Assembly: GCA_018897415.1 (NCBI GenBank)
Contig: JAHIKR010000335.1
Coordinates: 1 to 5,366, forward strand
DNA length: 5,366 bases
Source: Pseudomonadota bacterium
Lineage (GTDB): Bacteria; Desulfobacterota; Desulfobacteria; Desulfobacterales; ETH-SRB1
Reading direction: 5' to 3'
Position numbers and translations under genes: made by a program. Below, piece after piece: positions 1 to 5,366 of the stretch (the first letter of the stretch is position 1; the number at the start of each line of letters is the position of its first letter). The notes below the pieces were generated by a model that was not told the origin of the DNA, ran no database searches, and saw nothing but the letters and a program-made list of their open reading frames with translations.

Positions 1-311
1 CAGCGGGATTCCTCCAATGTAAACAGGGCATCCTGTTGAAAAACCGCATCGCCCTGTGCAGCAAAGTAGGCTTCGTTAGTTTCTCCATGCAGCACCACCA
101 CGTGGCCGGTTACAGTCTGTATGAGCCCAATTGGTTCAGCCTCCGGAGCTATAAAGTAATCTTTTACATCCAGACCTTCCAGATCCTCGGGAAGAGCTTC
201 GCTGGGAGCAGTGTTCCCCCTAAGATCCGTATCTACCTGGCAAAACGCTGTTTGAAACCCGAAAAACAGAAGTGTTAGTGCAGCAAGGGCCACAAAAATA
301 TATCGTTTCAT
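1..311 (-). CDS. Exported FecR-domain protein, N-terminal part (runs off left edge)
   Basis: This is an open reading frame from ATG at 311-309 to the window edge: 103 complete residues with no stop. Residues 1-24 look like a Sec signal peptide: MKR, then a hydrophobic stretch (about residues 5-19), then TAFCQ around a likely cleavage site. C24 is not in a proper lipobox, because Phe precedes it, so a lipoprotein is doubtful. A linker rich in Glu, Asp and Pro follows (about 27-60). Residues 63-103 fit the start of a FecR domain: G-x-V-V-V strand at 69-73, then A-A-Q-G-D-A-V-F at 84-91 and D-A-L-F-T at 94-98, matching the family pattern GD-x-v-x-x-x-D-x-l-x-T. Classical FecR is an inner-membrane anti-sigma regulator of iron uptake. 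Exported proteins carrying only this domain are common and mostly of unknown role, so the iron link should not be transferred. The gene follows the TPR-barrel gene by 19 bases and is probably cotranscribed. The C-terminal part is unseen. Confidence 0.72.
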   Translation of the reverse strand, partial: MKRYIFVALAALTLLFFGFQTAFCQVDTDLRGNTAPSEALPEDLEGLDVKDYFIAPEAEPIGLIQTVTGHVVVLHGETNEAYFAAQGDAVFQQDALFTLEESR

Positions 312-316
312 GCCTG

Positions 317-321
317 CCTCC
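317..321 (-). promoter_or_regulatory. Shine-Dalgarno site of the FecR-domain gene
   Basis: On the minus strand the sequence reads GGAGG, followed by five bases and then ATG at 311-309. It lies wholly within the 19-base gap after the TAA of the preceding gene. It supports this ATG as the true start and indicates independent translation initiation within a shared transcript. Confidence 0.75.
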
Positions 322-330
322 ATAGACCAG

Positions 331-1755
331 TTAGAACTTGCACCCGACATTAATGGTGTAAGTTATCCGGTCGAAATCATAAAGTTCGCAATTAGAACTG
401 TTGTCCGTATAGTTAAAAGCAAAAGAGGCAAAAAAGTTTTCGAGAAATTCCTGACTCAAGACCGCGATGAAACCGTCGCGTTGGTCCACGCGATCCCAGT
501 TGTAGCCAGGCAGTGCCTTGCCATCGTATTTCTTACGGGTCCATTGGTAGCGGAGGAAAAACTCTGTGTTGGTTGGGAATCTGGTAAAATATGAGAGTGC
601 ATGGTAGATCCCGTGGTAAGAATCCTTATCAGCATCGGCATTGGAATTCTCATAGCCGGTTGTAGCCGAGAGTATATGCTTGCGATCAGCAAGATAAATA
701 CTGGGTGTTAGCTCAAAGCGGTGCCTGATGTTGTTCAAACCGGAGTTTCCGCGGGGATAGTAGGCTGTATCGCCATATGAATAGAGCCCTTTAAGACTGA
801 AGTACTGGTTGAAATGGTATTCATAGTTTGGGTCCATGTGATAGGTATGTGAAAGCCGGTCGCTGGCGTATTCTGCTTCCGTGTATCCAAAAGGAACCTT
901 CAGGATAGCACGACGGCCCACCCACCAGGGACCGGTGGTGATATCGACTGCCATGTAGTTGAACTTGGTTTGTTGAAAATAGGCCAGGTTATAAAAAGAG
1001 GCGGCGGTATTCCACATCAGCTTATTTTTTTCTCCTATATCATAGAGAATGTTACCCATAGCAGTAGTAACCGAAGCTTCATCTCTCAATTTGGCGGATT
1101 CTTTGGCAACCTCGAGAGTCCCGGCCCCCCATTCAATATTTCTCTCGTCAGGACCGGCGCTGACATTGTCGTCCCACAAAACTCCTTGAGACGCCCGGGC
1201 GTTCCAGAAAACTTTTTTGGTCCTTTCTTCAATTGCAGCGAGCAGATTATCTATGTTTTTCTGTACACCAGGAGGAGGAACGGCGGCCTGCACAATTTCC
1301 AGTTCCCGGCGCGCTTCTTTGTAGCGGCCGGTTTTGAAATAGGTGGTGGCCAGTTCCAGCCTGACCCTGTGCAGCTTGGGGTCGATGGAGAGCATCTTTT
1401 GGAATTTTTGGATAGCCAATTCTGTCTTGCCGATTTCCATGGCACTTGTGCCGATCCAGAACATGATGTCCATGGTTTCAACCCTGCCGGCTATTTCTTT
1501 GAAAATGGGCAAAGCACGAGCAAAATTTCTATCATAATATAGGATGAGGGCTTCGGCGAGTTTCTTGTCCAGGGCCTTAATCTCCTCGGGAGTCATACGA
1601 CGGAGCTTTTCAATGGCCTCGTCATTGGCTTCACTCGATTCAATTTCACCAGTGGGCTGAATCTCTGCTTCTGCAGCAAATGCGCAGGGGGCAGTCAAAA
1701 AAATAATTAAAATAAACAGGATGGCTCTACAAGACAATGCTAACTTGGTAGACAT
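331..1755 (-). CDS. TPR-containing outer-membrane beta-barrel protein (DUF560/Slam-like)
   Basis: The product has 474 residues. Residues 1-27 form a signal peptide: K4 and R10, a hydrophobic run at about 11-22, and A25-F26-A27 as the cleavage motif. After an acidic linker (28-60), helical TPR units occupy about 62-95, 96-129 and 130-160. They show typical pairs such as Y73..F78-A81-F85 and W100-G102..G109-A114-F118, ending in I124-D125-P126. The P160-P161-P162 to N167-I168 linker and then D195-D196-N197-V198 resemble the junction in DUF560/Slam proteins, where a periplasmic TPR domain precedes a C-terminal barrel. From about 183 to 474 the chain is rich in alternating aromatic residues and ends in F474, the usual C-terminal barrel residue. 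Slam proteins move lipoproteins to the cell surface; that this one does so is inference. Only two cysteines remain in the mature chain (C456, C472). The protein should sit in the outer membrane. The start has a good Shine-Dalgarno site, and the gene heads the unit with the FecR-domain gene. A TPR-barrel porin of another family is the alternative. Confidence 0.8.
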   Translation of the reverse strand: MSTKLALSCRAILFILIIFLTAPCAFAAEAEIQPTGEIESSEANDEAIEKLRRMTPEEIKALDKKLAEALILYYDRNFARALPIFKEIAGRVETMDIMFWIGTSAMEIGKTELAIQKFQKMLSIDPKLHRVRLELATTYFKTGRYKEARRELEIVQAAVPPPGVQKNIDNLLAAIEERTKKVFWNARASQGVLWDDNVSAGPDERNIEWGAGTLEVAKESAKLRDEASVTTAMGNILYDIGEKNKLMWNTAASFYNLAYFQQTKFNYMAVDITTGPWWVGRRAILKVPFGYTEAEYASDRLSHTYHMDPNYEYHFNQYFSLKGLYSYGDTAYYPRGNSGLNNIRHRFELTPSIYLADRKHILSATTGYENSNADADKDSYHGIYHALSYFTRFPTNTEFFLRYQWTRKKYDGKALPGYNWDRVDQRDGFIAVLSQEFLENFFASFAFNYTDNSSNCELYDFDRITYTINVGCKF

Positions 1756-1761
1756 AACGAT

Positions 1762-1793
1762 TTCTCCTTAGCAGATAACCGGTAAAGGGAGAA
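1762..1793 (-). promoter_or_regulatory. Ribosome-binding site of the TPR-barrel gene, with possible sequestering hairpin
   Basis: Minus-strand AAGGAG (1769-1764) lies eight bases before ATG at 1755-1753, which fixes the start. Upstream in the same leader, 1793-1785 reads TTCTCCCTT. Apart from one bulged C, it is complementary to AAGGAGAA at 1769-1762, with a 15-base loop between. If folded, this hairpin would cover the ribosome-binding site. The ribosome-binding site is well supported; the hairpin is a hypothesis from complementarity alone. Confidence 0.6.
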
Positions 1794-1860
1794 GCCTAGT
1801 AACAGTTTGGTAAAAGGGTTTTAGAGTTTTTAGATATAAATTAAGGTATTAGGCAGTGTT

Positions 1861-1888
1861 AATATCATAACATAATTCTAAATGTCAA
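1861..1888 (-). promoter_or_regulatory. Candidate sigma-70 type promoter of the TPR-barrel/FecR unit
   Basis: On the minus strand a perfect TTGACA lies at 1888-1883. Sixteen bases further is GATATT (1866-1861), a 4/6 match to the -10 consensus, in very AT-rich DNA. A better -10 match, TATGAT at 1869-1864, is only 13 bases from the -35 and thus too close to pair with it. Transcription would begin around 1850-1855, giving a leader of roughly 100 bases before the ATG at 1755. The orientation and distance fit the left unit. The perfect -35 is the strong part; the -10 assignment is uncertain. Confidence 0.45.
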
Positions 1889-2009
1889 CAAAAAGGTGCG
1901 ATTATGTGTGAAAACCAATCGGCCTCAGTATCATACCGTTGAATAGTATTTTATCCTAATTCTCTAATGTTATATTTGGTTTTATATTGTCAGCGTGTTA
2001 TATATATTA

Positions 2010-2144
2010 GACTGAAGGCTATAGGCTGAAGGAAACAGATGATTCCTGAGTGTTATTCTCTATGTTTAGGACAAAATTTCCGGCCGCTTTAAGAAAATAT
2101 TGGCTTCTGGGAGTCTTTTCCCTAAAAGTCTTCAGTCTTCAGCC
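2010..2144. repeat. 135-base segment bounded by inverted heptad arrays (MITE-like or dispersed repeat)
   Basis: The left end reads as 7-base units GACTGAA, GGCTATA, GGCTGAA at 2010-2030. The right end, read on the minus strand from 2144 inward, gives GGCTGAA, GACTGAA, GACTTTT. The two ends are therefore imperfect inverted copies built of the same unit, G(A/G)CTGAA. A perfect 9-base inverted pair also exists: AGACTGAAG at 2009-2017 and its complement at 2130-2138. The interior (about 2031-2123) has no coding frame or recognisable motif. The terminal inverted repeats and small size suit a non-autonomous mobile element or dispersed intergenic repeat. No clear target-site duplication is visible, so the nature of the element is inferred. 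Confidence 0.5.
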
Positions 2145-2170
2145 CAACCAACCTGAGTAGTTACGAAATT

Positions 2171-2175
2171 AGGAG
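2171..2175 (+). promoter_or_regulatory. Shine-Dalgarno site fixing the TTG start of recB
   Basis: AGGAG lies nine bases before TTG at 2185-2187. Its first two bases are the end of an in-frame TAG (2170-2172), so the reading frame cannot begin further upstream. The next in-frame ATG (2308-2310) would remove the ATP-binding loop. TTG at 2185 is therefore the best supported start. Confidence 0.75.
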
Positions 2176-2184
2176 TTCGAAAAT

Positions 2185-5100
2185 TTGAATAAATTTGATC
2201 TTCAAAATGTTCCTCTATCGGGAATAAACCTTATTGAAGCAAGTGCCGGAACTGGCAAGACATATGCGATTACAGGGCTGTTTTTAAGACTGATTCTTGA
2301 AAAGGAGATGCTGGTTGATCAGATACTGGTTGTAACCTTTACAAATGCTGCAACCAGCGAGTTAAAGGAAAAAATTCGCAATATACTGCTTCAGGCAAAA
2401 GAAGCATTTCTAAAGGGCTCAAGTAAAGACAGCTTTATAGATTACATGGTAAAAAGGGCGGAAGAGCCAGCTTATTGCATACAGTTGATTGAAAATGCTC
2501 TTGTAGATTTTGATAAAGCATCGATTTTTACCATACACGGATTTTGCCAGAGAATACTGCAGGAGAATGCTTTTGAAACAGGGAGCTTGTTCGATACAGA
2601 GCTTTTATCTGACCAGTTAAAATTGAACCGGGAGGTTGCAGATGATTTCTGGAGAAGAAATTTTTATGATTGTCCCATAGAATTTATAGGTTATTCTCTT
2701 AAAAAACTGTCAGGTCCCGAGTATTTTTTAAAGTTGCTTGAAAAGATAAAATCCCCTGAAATAAAAATAATTCCTGATTTAAAAAAACCTTCCTTAAAAA
2801 GCCTTGGCGTTTACAGAGATTGTCTTAAAAAACTTAAAGATTCGTGGCCCATTTCAAAAAAGGAGATTGAAGGCCTGCTAAAAGATCCTTCGCTTAAGGG
2901 CAATGTTTATAAAACCCTGACGCCTGATGAACAAAATCCGGATTATACTAAAAGAGAGCGGAAAATTATTTTAATGTTCAGGGACATGGATCGTTTTACT
3001 GACCCTGAGAGCATTGGATTCCCTTTATTTAAAGGATTTGAAAATTTTACAGCATCGAAACTCAAAGATTCAGTCAAAAAGAATCATACTCCTCCTGACC
3101 ACAAATTTTTTGATATATGCGACGAGCTCTATGAAAAAGCATCTGCACTTGAAACTGAGATGGAAAAGCATCTTGTTTTCTTAAAAGTCGAGTTCTTCAG
3201 GTTTGCAAAGTCTGAGCTTCCTAAAAGAAAAAGAGATGAGAATATACAGTTTTTTGATGATCTTCTTATAACAGTTAAAGAGGCTCTTGAAAGCAAAGGA
3301 GGAAAAGAACTCGAGAAAGCAGTAAGGAAAAGATATAAAGCAGCGCTTGTTGATGAATTCCAGGATACTGATCCGGTTCAGTATGAAATATTCAAAAGGA
3401 TATTTTCTCCACAGGGCAGCATACTTTTTATGATTGGTGATCCCAAACAGGCAATATACAGCTTTAGGGGCGCTGATATCTTTTCATACATGAGGGCTGC
3501 CAGAAATGCTGAATTTAAATATACGCTAACTGAGAACTGGCGGTCAGAAGCTCGCCTCATAACAGCAATAAATACCATTTTTTCCAGCATAAATGAACCC
3601 TTTATATTTGATTGGATTCCTTTTGAAAAGGCGCAGCCTGTGGAGTCTAACATAACAGATAAGGAAAAGACTTCATCTCCATTAATATTGTGGTATGTCA
3701 GCTCCGAGAACGATAAGCCGATAGAAAAGAAAGAAGCAGAGTTCAAGATTGCCGATGCTGTTGCGGGTGAGATATCAAGGCTTTTATCTTCCGATTATAG
3801 TTGTGGAAGCGATAGTTTTAGTGAAGGCGATATTGCCGTGCTTGTACGAACAAATGAGCAGGCACGGATAATAAAAGAAAGCCTTTCTGCAAGAAGGATT
3901 CATTCAGTTCTATATAGTACCGAGAGCATTTTTGAGTCACAGGAAGCGCTGGAGATAGAAAGAATTCTGTCAAGTATTTCGCAGCCGGGAAATGACAGAT
4001 TGCTTAGAGCCGCCCTGGTTACTGATATTATGGGTGTTAGTGCTGAAGATTTAGACCCATCAATGGTTAATCTTTTATGGTGGGAGAAGCTTATAGGCAA
4101 ATTCAATGAATACTGTCAGCTATGGAATAGATATGGTTTTATCAGGATGTTCCGTTTTTTAATGGCGAAGGAAAATATGAGGGCGCGGTTTCTCTCATAT
4201 GCGGATGGCCAGAGGCGACTTACAAATGTTCTCCATCTGATAGAAATACTACACAGGGAATCGATTGAAAAAGATCTAGGCATGACAGGTCTTTTAAAAT
4301 GGCTTTCCGAACAGATAAAGTCTGCTTCCGGCAGGGTGGAAGAATATCAGCTTCGTCTTGAAAGCGATGAAGATGCTGTAAAAATTGTTACTATTCATAA
4401 ATGCAAGGGCCTTGAATACCAAATTGTTTTTTGTCCTTTTGGGTGGGGTGGATCGCTGCTGCCAAAAAATAAGGAATTTATTTTTCATGATAAAGATGAA
4501 AACAGAACTCTGACACTCGATCTTGACGATGATAGAGATAAATCTAATATCATCCTTGCCCAAAATGAACTTCTGGCGGAAAATCTAAGGCTGCTTTATG
4601 TTGCTTTAACGCGCGCAAAAACCAGATGTTATCTTGTATGGGGCAACATAAAAAATGTTGAAACATCTGCTCTGGCTTATCTTTTTCATTATAAGGACTT
4701 TGACGAAGAGTTCGATTATCAATATGATATTGCAGGGTCTTTGAAAGAAAAATTTATAAAAAAAACAAATGATGAAATTTTAAGTGATTTAAAGGAACTT
4801 GTAAGCAAGTCAGATGGAAGCATCGAACTTGATTTCATGCCTTCTAATAGCAATATAGAGCACCAATTAATAAAGGATAAAGAAGAAGAACTTGTATGCC
4901 GGAAATTTTCAGGGAAGATAGATACAGCATGGGGGATTTCAAGTTTTTCATCGCTTATATCCGGCAGGTTTGCGCATGGAGAACTTCCTGACCGTGATTC
5001 ATACAGTACAGATATTATTGATCATGATGAGCGGTTTATTCAGAAAGAACTGTCCGGGATGGAAGATATATTTTCTTTTCCAGGAGGGCCGAGAGCCGGC

Positions 5101-5366
5101 ATATTTTTTCATGATATTTTTGAACATCTTGATTTTGCATCAAAAGATGCAGGGCATCAAGAAAAACTGGTAAAGGACAAATTAAAAGAATACGGTTTTG
5201 AACAGTCATGGCTGGGGACTGTTTGCGATATGATAAAAAATGTTCTTTCAGTGTCTCTTAAAAGTAAAGGTAAAGAAGTTATTCTTTCTTCTGTTAAATG
5301 CGACGAAAGAATAAATGAAATGGAATTTTATTTTCCTTTAAATCATATTACCCCTTTAAAGCTAAA
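2185..5366 (+). CDS. recB: RecB, exodeoxyribonuclease V beta subunit (helicase-nuclease), C-terminus missing at right edge
   Basis: RecB is the 3'-5' helicase and nuclease subunit of RecBCD, which processes double-strand breaks and loads RecA. In the window, 1060 codons are open without a stop; full-length proteins have roughly 1,200. Superfamily 1A helicase motifs appear in order. The Walker A loop is A19-S-A-G-T-G-K25-T26. Motif Ia is T51-F-T-N-A-A-T-x-E-L60, and T116-I-H-G-F-C121 follows. Then come F357-D-D-L-L361, Walker B D390-E391-F-Q-D-T395, motif III G418-D-P-K-Q422 with Y425-S-F-R-G429, motif IV N451-W-R-S454, motif V T736-I-H-K-C-K-G-L-E744, and motif VI Y805-V-A-L-T-R-A-K812. W916 to L924 resembles the W-x-x-S-(F/Y)-S-x-L segment before the nuclease domain. 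That domain begins with F974-F-H976-D-I-F-E980; H976 matches the metal-binding His of E. coli RecB (H956). N1044-E-M-E-F1048 follows, and the catalytic Asp and Lys residues lie past the edge. The start is TTG. AddA is less likely, given the N-terminal LIEASAGTGKT signature and the order of the nuclease segments. No recC or recD is visible. Confidence 0.95.
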   Translation, partial: MNKFDLQNVPLSGINLIEASAGTGKTYAITGLFLRLILEKEMLVDQILVVTFTNAATSELKEKIRNILLQAKEAFLKGSSKDSFIDYMVKRAEEPAYCIQLIENALVDFDKASIFTIHGFCQRILQENAFETGSLFDTELLSDQLKLNREVADDFWRRNFYDCPIEFIGYSLKKLSGPEYFLKLLEKIKSPEIKIIPDLKKPSLKSLGVYRDCLKKLKDSWPISKKEIEGLLKDPSLKGNVYKTLTPDEQNPDYTKRERKIILMFRDMDRFTDPESIGFPLFKGFENFTASKLKDSVKKNHTPPDHKFFDICDELYEKASALETEMEKHLVFLKVEFFRFAKSELPKRKRDENIQFFDDLLITVKEALESKGGKELEKAVRKRYKAALVDEFQDTDPVQYEIFKRIFSPQGSILFMIGDPKQAIYSFRGADIFSYMRAARNAEFKYTLTENWRSEARLITAINTIFSSINEPFIFDWIPFEKAQPVESNITDKEKTSSPLILWYVSSENDKPIEKKEAEFKIADAVAGEISRLLSSDYSCGSDSFSEGDIAVLVRTNEQARIIKESLSARRIHSVLYSTESIFESQEALEIERILSSISQPGNDRLLRAALVTDIMGVSAEDLDPSMVNLLWWEKLIGKFNEYCQLWNRYGFIRMFRFLMAKENMRARFLSYADGQRRLTNVLHLIEILHRESIEKDLGMTGLLKWLSEQIKSASGRVEEYQLRLESDEDAVKIVTIHKCKGLEYQIVFCPFGWGGSLLPKNKEFIFHDKDENRTLTLDLDDDRDKSNIILAQNELLAENLRLLYVALTRAKTRCYLVWGNIKNVETSALAYLFHYKDFDEEFDYQYDIAGSLKEKFIKKTNDEILSDLKELVSKSDGSIELDFMPSNSNIEHQLIKDKEEELVCRKFSGKIDTAWGISSFSSLISGRFAHGELPDRDSYSTDIIDHDERFIQKELSGMEDIFSFPGGPRAGIFFHDIFEHLDFASKDAGHQEKLVKDKLKEYGFEQSWLGTVCDMIKNVLSVSLKSKGKEVILSSVKCDERINEMEFYFPLNHITPLKL

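Larger units (their letters stand above)
1756..2184. other. Divergent intergenic region between the envelope unit and recB
   Basis: This is a 429-base AT-rich spacer between two divergently read genes. It contains the leader and candidate promoter of the left unit (about 1756-1890), a stretch at about 1890-2009 in which I see nothing clear, the heptad-bounded segment 2010-2144, and the recB ribosome-binding site at 2171-2175. No open frame in it looks like a gene. I found no convincing promoter for recB. AGGACA at 2068-2073 matches the -35 in four of six bases but has no good -10 at proper spacing. I found no stem followed by a T-run that would act as a terminator. Confidence 0.7.

Noticed and set aside
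237..242. Lipobox cysteine (C24) in the FecR-domain protein
   Set aside because: The preceding residues are T-A-F, and Phe at the -1 position does not fit a lipobox, so an ordinary signal peptide is more likely.
419..474. Structural disulfide between C456 and C472 of the barrel protein (these codons lie in the region 331-390)
   Set aside because: C456 seems to lie in the loop before the last strand, and C472 near its other end. They would be on opposite membrane faces, so a bond is unlikely.
36..594. Two plus-strand open frames (36-278 and 310-594)
   Set aside because: They are antisense to the FecR-domain gene and to the end of the TPR-barrel gene, and their translations look like non-coding frames.
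970..1542. A 190-codon open frame on the plus strand, opposite the TPR-barrel gene
   Set aside because: It lies wholly antisense to a gene with signal peptide, TPR and barrel features. Its translation shows no recognisable domain, and I saw no good ribosome-binding site.
2068..2098. Possible recB promoter with AGGACA as -35
   Set aside because: The -35 matches in only four of six bases, and no good -10 hexamer lies 16-18 bases downstream.
2010..2144. CRISPR array
   Set aside because: The repeated units are only seven bases, adjoining and in opposite orientation at the two ends, with no regular spacers.
2308..2310. In-frame ATG as the recB start
   Set aside because: It would remove the Walker A loop at residues 19-26, which every RecB needs. 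TTG at 2185 has a proper ribosome-binding site.
3378..4563. Short minus-strand open frames within recB
   Set aside because: They are shadows of a continuous recB frame in which helicase motifs III to V fall in order.

Overview
The window holds three protein genes and one intergenic region. A two-gene unit on the minus strand occupies the left third. It reads leftward: a TPR/outer-membrane beta-barrel protein (1755 to 331), then a secreted FecR-domain protein (311 to past the left edge). A long plus-strand gene starts at 2185 and runs off the right edge; it encodes RecB, the helicase-nuclease subunit of the RecBCD recombination enzyme. The two units diverge from a 429-base spacer (1756-2184).

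The organism is a Gram-negative bacterium: it has a signal-peptide-bearing beta-barrel protein ending in Phe, and a full-architecture RecB. The mix of an AT-rich recB, a secreted FecR-domain protein and a TPR-barrel protein is reminiscent of Desulfobacterota (former Deltaproteobacteria). That placement is a weak inference; nothing here fixes the taxon.

Left unit: the 474-residue protein has a Sec signal peptide, about three TPR units, a PPP-containing linker and a roughly 290-residue aromatic-rich barrel. This architecture resembles the DUF560/Slam (surface lipoprotein assembly modifier) group. Its partner, 19 bases downstream and with its own Shine-Dalgarno site, is an exported protein whose FecR domain begins near residue 60. 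The pair probably works at the cell envelope. Upstream lie a consensus -35 hexamer and a possible hairpin that would cover the first gene's ribosome-binding site.

Spacer: besides that promoter it carries a 135-base segment (2010-2144) bounded by inverted arrays of a 7-base unit, G(A/G)CTGAA. This looks like a small dispersed element or its relic.

Right unit: recB begins with TTG just after an in-frame stop and a Shine-Dalgarno site. All superfamily 1 helicase motifs are present, and the nuclease domain has begun (His976) when the window ends at residue 1060. No recC or recD is visible. The recB gene is much more AT-rich than the left unit.

No tRNA, rRNA, CRISPR array, transposase or convincing rho-independent terminator was found. 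I see no clearly new system. The least explained items are the FecR/TPR-barrel pair and the heptad-ended spacer element.
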